A DNA stretch of 28,353 nt from Chthonomonadaceae bacterium (GCA_014377395.1 JACMPS010000281.1:1-28353), one strand, 5' to 3'. Numbered from the stretch's first letter, positions 7,621 through 14,836 are shown. Numbers and translations are program-made. Notes: a model not told the origin generated them from the letters alone.

Positions 7621-7686
7621 ATGCCGCCTATCCAGTTCGACACACGACGCCCCGAAAATAAGGCGAACGACACAACGATTTTTTAA
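7621..7686 (+). CDS. Possible 21-codon leader peptide
   Basis: An ATG preceded by AAAGGGAG at good spacing opens a frame of 21 residues (MPPIQFDTRRPENKANDTTIF) that ends 29 bases before the Fe-S protein start. It lies in the predicted 5' leader of that transcript. It has no recognised homologue and contains no cysteine, so if it is a regulatory leader the mechanism is not evident. The ribosome-binding site is the main reason to list it; it may be chance. Confidence 0.3.
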   Translation: MPPIQFDTRRPENKANDTTIF

Positions 7687-7715
7687 GTGAGATTTCTGAA
7701 AGGAACGATATTTTC

Positions 7716-8150
7716 ATGGCAACTTTAGAAGTGACCCCTCAGGCTGATGTAAACCTCTCCGAGCGCGCCGCGCAGGAAGTTTTGCAATTGCTGGAGAGAC
7801 AGGGCAACCCCAATGCGGCTCTTCGTGTGTACGTCGAGGGCGGCGGATGCTCCGGTCTTAACTACCGTATGGCAATTGACGATCAGGTGGAAGAGGGTGA
7901 TCTGGTTTCCACACAATTCGGTGTTCGTGTCCTCGTGGATGCGATGAGCCATAATTATGTGAAGGGTGCTTCCGTAGATTACGTCGAGGACGTGATGGGC
8001 GGTGGCTTCAAGATTGACAACCCTAACGCAACCCGTTCTTGCGGTTGCGGCAACTCCTTCTCTGCGGAAGAGGGCGAGTCATCGGGCGGTGGGTGCGGTT
8101 CTTCCGGCGGAGGCTGTGGCTCCGGCGGCGGTGGTTGCGGTTGCGGCTAG
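7716..8150 (+). CDS. erpA: HesB/IscA/ErpA-type iron-sulfur cluster assembly protein with Cys/Gly-rich tail
   Basis: An A-type Fe-S carrier that binds and delivers iron-sulfur clusters to apoproteins in the cytoplasm. Residues 1-113 are a full HesB-like domain. They include LSERAAQEVLQLLE, EGGGCSGLNYRM with Cys45, VDAMSHNYVKGASVDYVED and the C-terminal SCGCG pair Cys109 and Cys111, so the three conserved cluster ligands are present. The remaining 31 residues are unusual: after SFSAEEGESS come repeated GGGCGSS/GGGCGSGGG blocks ending CGCG, which add Cys127, Cys134, Cys141 and Cys143. Typical A-type proteins end within a few residues of the CGC motif. AAAGGA precedes the ATG. The gene appears monocistronic, with its own promoter and a strong terminator, and no isc or suf genes lie nearby. 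The symbol follows family resemblance; IscA or SufA naming is equally possible. Confidence 0.88.
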   Translation: MATLEVTPQADVNLSERAAQEVLQLLERQGNPNAALRVYVEGGGCSGLNYRMAIDDQVEEGDLVSTQFGVRVLVDAMSHNYVKGASVDYVEDVMGGGFKIDNPNATRSCGCGNSFSAEEGESSGGGCGSSGGGCGSGGGGCGCG

Positions 8151-8171
8151 TCTCTAATCGCAGATTGAATT

Positions 8172-8211
8172 AAAAAAGCGCGAACTCTTTCTCTGGAGTT
8201 CGCGCTTTTTT
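8172..8211. terminator. Rho-independent terminator (bidirectional)
   Basis: AAAAAAGCGCGAACTC (8172-8187) and GAGTTCGCGCTTTTTT (8196-8211) form a perfect 16-bp stem with an 8-base loop, T-tract on both strands. It closes the Fe-S carrier gene and insulates the downstream cassette. Confidence 0.92.
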
Positions 8212-8239
8212 GCGCCTCTCCCATGAATAACATTCATAA

Positions 8240-8299
8240 TTTAATCAAACCTTAATGTGTCCATAACCTTCTCATAACATAGGCTCGTCAAAATAGACT
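8240..8299 (+). promoter_or_regulatory. Pho-box-like array of four 11-bp direct repeats with -10
   Basis: Four consecutive 11-mers at 8240, 8251, 8262 and 8273 begin TTTAATCA, CTTAATGT, CATAACCT and CATAACAT, each followed by three spacer bases. The cyanobacterial Pho box is described as repeats of PyTTAAPyPy(T/A) with 3-bp spacers, and the E. coli and Bacillus PhoB/PhoP sites also have an 11-bp period. The first unit matches the cyanobacterial form fully and the next two have one mismatch each. A TAGACT -10-like hexamer (8294-8299) lies about 13 bases further on, a reasonable place for an activator that replaces the -35. The genes that follow end with a secreted phosphoesterase, which supports phosphate control. 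This is inference; no phoB or phoR gene is in the window. Confidence 0.55.
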
Positions 8300-8371
8300 T
8301 CTGGAGGACAGCGATCTTCCATGAGATTATTTCACTTTCACTTTTTTCCGTATCCAGAAAAGGAGCCACCC

Positions 8372-9277
8372 ATGTTTCGACTTCCCCCCCGGCGCACTAC
8401 GCGCCCCAACGCTTTTACCCTGATTGAACTGCTTGTTGTCATCGCTATTATCGCCATTCTTGCGGCGATCCTTTTCCCTGTTTTCGCTCAAGCCCGTGCA
8501 AAAGCACGAGGTATCTCCTGCCTCTCCAACGTCAAACAGGCAGGAACGGGCTTTCATATGTATGTTCAGGATTACGATGAGGTGACGCCCTCCGGTCGTG
8601 GAAGCGGCTGGGAATGGTGGACCGAACTCATGCCCTACGTCAAAAACGTGGATGTTTTTTATTGCCCGGAGCGCAGTGATGGCACACCTAGAACTCAAGG
8701 GGGTGCCCTCTCCAGTGGCTACTACAAGCTCAGCCACTATGTCGGCTATGGCTATAACTGGGGTCCCATCGGTTGGCGCGGCGGCGGACTACTGGAGCGG
8801 CAACAGCCCGACCCGGCACGCCCCGGTAAAACCCATATCCCCGGCAAATCCATTGCTTCGTTCCAGACCCCGGCGGAACTCTTTGCATTTGGCGACACCT
8901 ACGACACTCCTCGTATGACGGTCGGGATCGGCTTTTCCGCTGACACCTGGGATGGCACACGTAACAGTGCCCTTCGCCACACAAGTGGAATGTTCAATTA
9001 TGCCTTTGCTGACGGACACGCCAAAGCCGTCAAGATGCGAGCCGGCTACATGGGCGGAGCCTTCAACGACCGCTTTGTTATGCCACGCAGTCTTGAACTT
9101 GCCTCAAGAGCCTACTGTGCCGACCCCGAATCAATCATCAATAAAAACCCCGATTCCGGCGACGACATGAACATCCCTGACGGAATCGTCTGCAACCAGA
9201 TTCCCAAGTTCATCAACGACAATTATCCTCCTTGTCCTGCCACCGGGGGCAGCAATTGCTCCTTCATGGACAACTAA
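8372..9277 (+). CDS. DUF1559 family pseudopilin-like protein
   Basis: A 301-residue type II/IV prepilin-like protein of the DUF1559 (SBP_bac_10-like, PulG-related) kind that is abundant in Planctomycetota, Verrucomicrobiota and Armatimonadota. A basic leader (MFRLPPRRTTRPNA) precedes FTLIELLVVIAIIAILAAIL, with Glu19 at mature position 5, then the FPVFAQARAKARG junction and CLSNVKQ. The residue before the cleavage site is Ala14 rather than the usual Gly. Near the C-terminus FADGH resembles the H-x9-DG motif of the family, here with 10 residues between His and Asp. The product is probably membrane-anchored and exposed, but its function is not established. The ATG at 8372 has AAGGAG at good spacing; an in-frame ATG at 8321 would lengthen the leader to 31 residues. 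It is the first gene after the Pho-box-like array and leads a lipoprotein and a phosphoesterase gene. Confidence 0.9.
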   Translation: MFRLPPRRTTRPNAFTLIELLVVIAIIAILAAILFPVFAQARAKARGISCLSNVKQAGTGFHMYVQDYDEVTPSGRGSGWEWWTELMPYVKNVDVFYCPERSDGTPRTQGGALSSGYYKLSHYVGYGYNWGPIGWRGGGLLERQQPDPARPGKTHIPGKSIASFQTPAELFAFGDTYDTPRMTVGIGFSADTWDGTRNSALRHTSGMFNYAFADGHAKAVKMRAGYMGGAFNDRFVMPRSLELASRAYCADPESIINKNPDSGDDMNIPDGIVCNQIPKFINDNYPPCPATGGSNCSFMDN

Positions 9278-9295
9278 CCCGTTGTTGACAATCTG

Positions 9296-9322
9296 GAGGA
9301 GAAGCGCAGTTTGCTTCTCCTC
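9296..9322 (+). terminator. Intercistronic hairpin
   Basis: GAGGAGAAGC (9296-9305) pairs perfectly with GCTTCTCCTC (9313-9322) around a 7-base loop, followed only by TCCGCTTT. Lacking a real U-run, it is more likely a partial terminator or mRNA-stabilising stem that makes the pseudopilin message more abundant than the downstream genes. Confidence 0.45.
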
Positions 9323-9347
9323 TCCGCTTTAACAACAGGAGTCCGTT

Positions 9348-9503
9348 ATGAAAACTTCACACTCTGTCAAAATGATACTGGCGTTGGGATTGATCAGCGC
9401 AACTTTGCTGAGCGGTTGCCGCAAAGCCCCGGAACCCGATGCGATAACCGACGAACAAAAGCAAACGCAGAAACAAATGCGTAAAGAAAAATCGGGAGAG
9501 TAA
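9348..9503 (+). CDS. Small lipoprotein (51 residues)
   Basis: A short gene with a good ribosome-binding site (AGGAG seven bases before the ATG). The product begins MKTSHSVKMILALGLISATL and has a lipobox LLSGC with Cys24. After lipidation only about 27 residues would remain: a highly charged tail (RKAPEPDAITDEQKQTQKQM and so on) ending KEKSGE. It is therefore a minimal lipoprotein anchored to a membrane by its N-terminal cysteine. It sits 70 bases after the pseudopilin gene and 85 bases before the phosphoesterase gene, with short hairpins in both gaps, suggesting one transcript with tuned expression. I do not recognise a named family. Similar small lipoproteins may accompany DUF1559 genes, but that is a recollection to be checked. 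Confidence 0.75.
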   Translation: MKTSHSVKMILALGLISATLLSGCRKAPEPDAITDEQKQTQKQMRKEKSGE

Positions 9504-9525
9504 CGCTCTCCACAACCAACATTTT

Positions 9526-9557
9526 GCCGCCTTATTTTCCCCAAACGATAAGGCGGC
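9526..9557 (+). terminator. Intercistronic hairpin before the phosphoesterase gene
   Basis: GCCGCCTTAT (9526-9535) pairs perfectly with ATAAGGCGGC (9548-9557) around a 12-base loop. No T-tract follows, so complete termination is unlikely. It lies between the lipoprotein and the phosphoesterase gene, which lacks an obvious Shine-Dalgarno sequence. Confidence 0.45.
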
Positions 9558-9588
9558 AGAATCACTTATCTTTCAGAAACCTTATTTT

Positions 9589-12333
9589 ATGCCAACCCGC
9601 AATCGCCTCGCTCCTTTCGTGTCTTCACTCGCGCTCATTGTTTCACCCGTCGCTACATTCGCACAGAAAGCACCTCTTCTTCACGCGCCTGCCGTAGACG
9701 AATTTCCGCAACATCGCCCGGAAGGACTGACAATTCTCTCGAATGGACGGCTACTCAAGCCCGAAGGCAGACACTTCCCCGTCTCAAAGTGGCCGCACGG
9801 CTTGACGCTTAGCCCTGACGGAAGGACACTCTTTATTGCGAGTGAGGGCGTGGGGCAGTTTGTGAAGGACTGGACAGGCACAACGCCGCAGGTCACGAGT
9901 TTTCTGCCAACCGAGGGCAAAAAAAAGCGCACCAATGCGGGAGGGGCGGCATTTTCGCAAAGCGGCAAAACGCTCTACTGGAGCAGTGGCGAAAGCGGCG
10001 AGATTTACGCCGTAGACGTGGAAAGCCAAAAAGTAACCTCTGAGATTTCGCTGAATACGGTCTTGAACGGGCGCAAGTACGAAGATTCCTATGCGATGGA
10101 CTTAAAACTCAGCGAGGACGGCGCGTTCCTCTATGCGGCGGACGTGACGAATTTTCGCGTGGCGGTTGTCGAAATTTCCACGCAGAAAGTTATTGGCTCG
10201 GTGGATGTTGGGCGTTATCCCTACGCGCTTACCGTGAGCGGTACGCGGGTTTTTGTGGCGAATATCGGGATGTTCGAGTACAGCGCGATCCTCCCACCGA
10301 AGGAGAAAAGCCAGAAAAATGATCCTCGCGGGCTGACTTTTCCCGCCTTTGGGTTTCCAAGCAAAGAGGCACGGGATGGCGTAGAAAGTGAAGGGCGAAA
10401 TGTTCCCGGTCTTGGCGATCCGAATGTTCCTGAATCGTTTTCGGTATGGGGCATAGATGCGGCAAAGCCCGACTCCCCGAAGATCACGCTTAAAATCAAA
10501 ACCGGGTTACTCGTCGGTGCGCCTTCAGACAAAGGGAAAACCGTTGGAGGAAGTGCGCCTAACTTTCTTGCGGTGAAGGGTGATGTCCTGTACGTCTCGA
10601 ATGGCAACAACGACACGATTGAGCGAATCAATCTCAAAACGGGCAAGATCGAAACCAGAGTTAAAATTCAGCCGTCTCCGCTCACGAAAACTTTGCGCGG
10701 CGTGGCCCCCAGTGGAATGGCTCTTTCGTTGGACGGCTCACGCCTTTATATCGCCGAGTCGGGTATCAATGCAATCGGCGTACTCGACACAAAGCTCGGT
10801 AAAATGATTGGGCACATCCCCGCCGGGTGGTATCCCTATCGTGTTGCCCTTTCAGAAGACGGAAAAAACCTTGCCTGTATCAATTTTCGCGGGTTTGGAA
10901 ACGGGCCCAACGCCGGAAAAGAAATGCCGAAAAGCCCCTATCTCGGTATGAAGGGCATGGTGAACGTGCTCTCGGTTCCTACCGACGCGCAACTCTCCGT
11001 GATGACCCGCAACGTCTTGCATTACAACGGCATGGAAGATCGGCGAAAAGAGGCTGAGCAAAAAGAAACCGGGCGAAATAAGATTGTGGCAAGTTCGAGG
11101 GTCATTCCAAACGTTCCGGGAAAAGTTTCCGATGAGATCAAATATGTCGTTTTCATCACAAAGGAAAATCACACGTTCGATGCGATTTTTGACCGGGTTC
11201 CCGGCTCCAACAATGATCCGAACTTGCTACGGTGGGGCGATCACCAGACGATAGCGGCGGCGGGTCAACCCACTCTTAATGATGTTGCCGTGATGACCAA
11301 TCACAATGCCCTCGCTCGTCAATTTGGGCTGAGCGACAACTTCTATATGGAACCGGAGGCTTCGGGCGTAGGGCATCGGTGGCTTGTGGGGGTACAACCG
11401 AACAATTTTTGCCAGATGACCTATACGCTGGGGTGGGACTTCAAACTTAAAAGCACCGCACCCGGTCGCCGTGCCTCATTCGGTTCCAACGGCTCGATAG
11501 CACCGGAGGATTACCCGGAGGCGGGAGCGATGTGGGAGCATCTCGCGGGGCATGGGATTCCGTTTCGCAATTACGGGGAAGGCTTTGAGTTTGCGGGAGT
11601 GTTGGAGGACGACAACGAGCATAAAACAGGGGCGCGAGAAGTGATCAACATTCCGATGTCAAAAGTGCTTTTCGATCAAACCTGCCGTGAGTTTCCCATT
11701 TTCAACATGAACATTCCCGATCAATACCGCGCCGACTGGCTGATCAAAGATTACACGCGGCTTTACCTTGACGGCAAAAATCCTGTGCCGCCCTTCCTCA
11801 ACATCGCCATTTGCAACGATCACGGAGCCGCACCCAACGCAAAAAAAGGTTATCCTTATGTTGCGTCGTGGATGGCGGATAACGATCTGGCTTTAGGGCG
11901 CATCATTGAATTTCTGACGCACACGCCGCAGTGGAAGCACATGGCGATTTTTGTGACGCAGGACGATGCAGGCGGGGAACCGGATCACGTAGACGCACAG
12001 CGAAGCGTTTTGCTGGCGATCAGCCCTTACATTCGCCGGGGCTTTGTGTCGCATCGGTTGACGACGATTGTGAGTTTGCACCGCACCCTGTATCAAATTT
12101 TAGGGTTGCCGCCGCTTAATCTTTTTGATGCCCTCGCAAATGATTTCTCCGACTTCTTCACGTCAACCCCGGACTTCACGCCCTACTCGGCAGTCTCGGT
12201 GGACGCCCGTATTTTCGACCCGAAAAAAGCCATTGATCCGAACGACCCCGACTATCGCCTTGCCCTCAACACTCGCTCGATTTTGCGCGATGATCCCGAC
12301 GAAGAGGAAGAAATCTTAAAGGCGTCCCCTTAG
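9589..12333 (+). CDS. Secreted beta-propeller / phosphoesterase (alkaline-phosphatase-superfamily) protein
   Basis: A 914-residue exported protein with two parts. After a signal peptide (about 1-25, cleavage near TFAQ-K), residues 45 to about 470 form a YncE-like YVTN beta-propeller with repeated LSPDGRTLFIAS, LSEDGAFLYAAD and LSLDGSRLYIAE-type strands. From about 512 comes a phosphoesterase domain of the PF04185 type (phospholipase C/acid phosphatase). It shows VFITKENHTFD with Glu526-Asn527, NDHG with Asp744-His745, and the metal-binding cluster TQDDAGGEPDHVDAQRS containing Asp792, Asp793, Asp799, His800 and Asp802. The family hydrolyses phosphate esters outside the cytoplasm; the exact substrate is unknown. 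It ends in an acidic tail (DDPDEEEE). It is the last gene of a cassette behind a Pho-box-like array, consistent with phosphate scavenging. Confidence 0.9.
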   Translation: MPTRNRLAPFVSSLALIVSPVATFAQKAPLLHAPAVDEFPQHRPEGLTILSNGRLLKPEGRHFPVSKWPHGLTLSPDGRTLFIASEGVGQFVKDWTGTTPQVTSFLPTEGKKKRTNAGGAAFSQSGKTLYWSSGESGEIYAVDVESQKVTSEISLNTVLNGRKYEDSYAMDLKLSEDGAFLYAADVTNFRVAVVEISTQKVIGSVDVGRYPYALTVSGTRVFVANIGMFEYSAILPPKEKSQKNDPRGLTFPAFGFPSKEARDGVESEGRNVPGLGDPNVPESFSVWGIDAAKPDSPKITLKIKTGLLVGAPSDKGKTVGGSAPNFLAVKGDVLYVSNGNNDTIERINLKTGKIETRVKIQPSPLTKTLRGVAPSGMALSLDGSRLYIAESGINAIGVLDTKLGKMIGHIPAGWYPYRVALSEDGKNLACINFRGFGNGPNAGKEMPKSPYLGMKGMVNVLSVPTDAQLSVMTRNVLHYNGMEDRRKEAEQKETGRNKIVASSRVIPNVPGKVSDEIKYVVFITKENHTFDAIFDRVPGSNNDPNLLRWGDHQTIAAAGQPTLNDVAVMTNHNALARQFGLSDNFYMEPEASGVGHRWLVGVQPNNFCQMTYTLGWDFKLKSTAPGRRASFGSNGSIAPEDYPEAGAMWEHLAGHGIPFRNYGEGFEFAGVLEDDNEHKTGAREVINIPMSKVLFDQTCREFPIFNMNIPDQYRADWLIKDYTRLYLDGKNPVPPFLNIAICNDHGAAPNAKKGYPYVASWMADNDLALGRIIEFLTHTPQWKHMAIFVTQDDAGGEPDHVDAQRSVLLAISPYIRRGFVSHRLTTIVSLHRTLYQILGLPPLNLFDALANDFSDFFTSTPDFTPYSAVSVDARIFDPKKAIDPNDPDYRLALNTRSILRDDPDEEEEILKASP

Positions 12334-12396
12334 CGTCTCGTTGAGGGAAATGCTTCCGGATTGACGTCTCTTCAAAGAAGGAGAGAAGCAGAAAAG

Positions 12397-12446
12397 GGCG
12401 GCGGAATGAATTCGCCGTAGGGGGCTTCGCCGGTAGTCCTGCGGAC
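12397..12446 (-). repeat. Interspersed repeat module (second type)
   Basis: On the minus strand the stretch contains GTCCGCAGGACTACCGGCG and CGAATTCATTCCGCC, both also present in that order at 1626-1673 inside the xfp-ackA element. The 14 to 17 bases between them differ. The gap between the phosphoesterase and murE genes (12334-12519) holds nothing else that I recognise. Confidence 0.65.
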
Positions 12447-12519
12447 GTAACTGTAGCGTGATCGCATCTGTTTTCTTTTTAATTCGTTTGTGGGCTTTCA
12501 GGGGAAAATGTTATTTGCC

Positions 12520-14061
12520 TTACGCGAGAATTTCCGCCGCTACTTTTCGGTCATCGAACGACAAAACTTGGTCGCCGACAATCTGATAATCCTCGTGTCC
12601 CTTGCCTGCAATCAAGACGAGATCACCCGATTTTGCGAGGGAGAGTGCCAGAGCAATCGCTTTGCGGCGATCCGGCTCAACGTGAATTTCCGCTTTTATC
12701 GCTACATCGTTTTCTGCGTCCATGCCCGCCAAAATTTCGGAAATAATAAAATCGGGGTCTTCGTTGCGGGGGTTATCCGAGGTGACAATCGCAATTTCGG
12801 CATGAACTCCGGCGAGATGTCCCATTTTCGGGCGCTTAGTTCGATCCCGGTTTCCTCCACATCCGAAGACAATCAAAATACGGGCGGGGTTTAGTTCTTT
12901 TGCGGAACTCAGCAGGTTTGCGATACCGTCCGGCGAATGGGCGTAATCCACGACCACACTGAACCCGCGCTCTCCTGTTAAAACCGACTCGAAGCGACCG
13001 GGAACAGGCGGCAACTCCGACAATCCCCTTTGGATCGCTTCTTGCGAAACGCCTAACTTCATTGCGGCTCCGATTGCACTCAGCGCGTTCCCCACCTGAA
13101 ACGCCCCCCCAATCGGCAAGTCAATCCTGAAACGCTCCACCTTCACACCGTTATCATGGACAACCGTAAATTTCGCGCTTTCCGGCTTGAGTTCGATGTT
13201 TTCCGCTTTCAGGTTCGCGGGCCCCGCGCCGGGATCGAAGGTCAGCACGTCGCCACGAGCGAGCGTTACCATTTCGCGCCCTTCCCACTGCCCGACATTA
13301 ATCACGGACGCAAACATTTTCTTGTCGGGGCGCGGAAACTTAATCGGGTATTCAGAGAACAGAATCGCTTTCGCCTCGAAGTATGCTTCCATTGTTTTGT
13401 GATAATCCAGATGATCCTGACTTAGATTTGTGAAGACCCCCACATTGTAGGCGATGCCGTCCGTGCGTCCCTGCTCCAGTGCGTGAGACGAAACCTCCAT
13501 AACGACCGCTTCCGCACCTTCTTCCCTTAAACGGGCGAGCAAATTTTGCAGTTCATCGGCTTCCGGCGTGGTATGATCGGAGGGGATCGGATTTCCGTTT
13601 AATTCCGTTCCGAGTGTCCCGATAGAGCCAACTGACTTTCCTGCCGCTCTTAAAATCTGAGCGATCATGCGCGTCGTGGTTGTTTTGCCGTTCGTCCCGG
13701 TAACGCCCACCATTGTGAGTGCACAAGAAGGGTTATTATAAAAAGCACAGGCGAGAAGAGGCAGGGCTTTGCGCGTGTCCTTCACGGTAACGACGTTTGC
13801 GCCTTCAGGAAGTGTCACGCCTGCCGCCTCCAGTCCTCCTCTATTCACGACGATTGCCGCCGCGCCCCGTGCGAGGGCGTCAGCGGCAAATCGGTGTCCA
13901 TCAAACGCATCTCCCACACGACACAAAAACAGGGAACCAAGCGAAACCGCACGGGAGTCATGCGTGATCGAACGAATTTCGGCTTGAGGGTTTCCGCGTA
14001 GTTCGGCGTTGGACAGCACGGAAACCAATTCGGCGAGAGTGTGTGAAATTGCGGTATTCAT
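12520..14061 (-). CDS. murE: UDP-N-acetylmuramoyl-L-alanyl-D-glutamate--2,6-diaminopimelate ligase
   Basis: A cytoplasmic Mur ligase that adds the third amino acid to the peptidoglycan stem peptide using ATP. The 513-residue length is normal. It has an N-terminal uridine-binding domain (SITHDSRAV at 31-39, GDAFDGHRF at 50-58), the ATP loop GVTGTNGKTTTTR (119-131), HTTPEA (163-168), MEVSSHAL (188-195) and the Lys231 region (YFEAKAILF) that is carbamylated in the family. The C-terminal domain has VDYAHSPDGI (371-380), FGCGGNRDRTKRPKMG (399-414) and the specificity motif DNPR (429-432), which in known enzymes selects meso-diaminopimelate over lysine. It ends with GKGHEDYQ (486-493). No murF, mraY or ftsI neighbours are present, so the gene lies outside the usual dcw cluster. 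The start lacks a strong Shine-Dalgarno sequence. Confidence 0.96.
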   Translation of the reverse strand: MNTAISHTLAELVSVLSNAELRGNPQAEIRSITHDSRAVSLGSLFLCRVGDAFDGHRFAADALARGAAAIVVNRGGLEAAGVTLPEGANVVTVKDTRKALPLLACAFYNNPSCALTMVGVTGTNGKTTTTRMIAQILRAAGKSVGSIGTLGTELNGNPIPSDHTTPEADELQNLLARLREEGAEAVVMEVSSHALEQGRTDGIAYNVGVFTNLSQDHLDYHKTMEAYFEAKAILFSEYPIKFPRPDKKMFASVINVGQWEGREMVTLARGDVLTFDPGAGPANLKAENIELKPESAKFTVVHDNGVKVERFRIDLPIGGAFQVGNALSAIGAAMKLGVSQEAIQRGLSELPPVPGRFESVLTGERGFSVVVDYAHSPDGIANLLSSAKELNPARILIVFGCGGNRDRTKRPKMGHLAGVHAEIAIVTSDNPRNEDPDFIISEILAGMDAENDVAIKAEIHVEPDRRKAIALALSLAKSGDLVLIAGKGHEDYQIVGDQVLSFDDRKVAAEILA

Positions 14062-14383
14062 ACGGAAATAATACCCGCTAACTCAGGAATTGGGGATCAG
14101 GGGAAAATGTTAAGTCTTGAGTATTAAGTGTTGAGAAGGAAACGGTAGAGTGTTCTTGCATCTGCCGCAGGAATGAATTCCGCGCCCCGTTCCGTCCGCG
14201 CCCAATCACAAACGGGCGTGGAGAGCGACGCCCCTACACAGTTCACAGGACTTCCTTCGGACACAACCCCGGCGTGAGGGTATTTGCATTGGCTCCCCTC
14301 TCTCTCCTCGCTTGCGAGGGTACAAGGGAGAAGGGGGCTGGGGGTGAGAGCTTTTTGCTTCCCCTGCACCTCCTAACCCCTAC
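14062..14383. repeat. Repeat-filled gap upstream of murE
   Basis: No gene is seen. In order it holds AAGTGTTGAG-like units at 14110-14135, the interspersed GCCGCAGGAATGAATTCCGC unit at 14164-14183, CCGCGCCCAATCACAAAC at 14196-14213 and GTTCACAGGACTTCCTTCGG at 14241-14260. These three match, in reverse, modules found at 7281-7410. A CCCTCTC/GGGAGAAGGGGG hairpin repeat follows at 14283-14347, and a CCTCCTAACCCCTAC segment ends against the stop of the next gene. Confidence 0.65.
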
Positions 14384-14752
14384 CTACGCCGCTTTAGCAA
14401 CCTGTACCCTCGGTTTTGGCAAGCGAAGCAAATCCGGCATTCCCACCAACACGACGTAGCGAAGATGAAACTCGTTTTCGCCTCCGGTCTGACTGAGACG
14501 TTTCGCTTCGCCCGTCAGTCCGCTCAGCATTTTGTCGCGTACCGCCATGTGCCGTCGCCATACGTCTTCGGGGAGAGTGTCGAGATCAACGTCAACGGCG
14601 ACCTGCGCCGTGTCGTCTTTGCCGTAAATCTTGAAGATCGTTCCGGTGAGGTTGCGATAAAACCCGTAATAGAGTCCCGATTTGGCATCGGCGGAAACGG
14701 GAGTACGTTCCACAATCTTGATGCGCTCCCCTTCTTTCAAGCGGATAGACAT
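14384..14752 (-). CDS. Small uncharacterised protein
   Basis: I do not recognise a named family. The 122-residue product starts at an ATG (14752) with AAGGGG seven bases upstream; the frame is open 26 codons further but that part lies over promoter-like AT-rich DNA. The N-terminal half (IRLKEGERIKIVERTPV, then GFYRNLTGTIFKIYGKDDTA and VAVDVDLDTLP) looks like a small beta-barrel of SH3/KOW type, with a Gly-rich turn between strands. The second half is mostly helical and charged (EDVWRRHMAVRDKM) and ends in a strand, FHLRYVVLVGM. No signal peptide or membrane segment is present. It is transcribed divergently from the MFS transporter, with a 146-base shared upstream region. Confidence 0.7.
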   Translation of the reverse strand: MSIRLKEGERIKIVERTPVSADAKSGLYYGFYRNLTGTIFKIYGKDDTAQVAVDVDLDTLPEDVWRRHMAVRDKMLSGLTGEAKRLSQTGGENEFHLRYVVLVGMPDLLRLPKPRVQVAKAA

Positions 14753-14804
14753 TTTTAGCCCCTTATAATTAAGCGTTATTTCGTCTACTACTATACCCGA
14801 TCCC

Positions 14805-14818
14805 CGCAAAAATTTGCG
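14805..14818. promoter_or_regulatory. Palindrome in the divergent promoter region
   Basis: CGCAAA and TTTGCG form an inverted repeat with a 2-base spacer between the small-protein gene and the MFS gene, 18 bases upstream of the MFS -35 box. It is a candidate operator for the MarR-type regulator encoded two genes downstream. That link is only inferred. Confidence 0.3.
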
Positions 14819-14836
14819 AATTTTTTTCAATTTCTC

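Noticed and set aside
8321..8371. Upstream in-frame ATG for the first pseudopilin gene, with GGAGG further upstream
   Set aside because: It would give a 31-residue prepilin leader and a 12-base Shine-Dalgarno spacing; the internal ATG at 8372 has a better-placed AAGGAG and a normal leader length.
12490..12894. 134-codon plus-strand frame over the murE 3' end
   Set aside because: Antisense to the conserved GKGHE and DNPR regions of MurE; no independent support.
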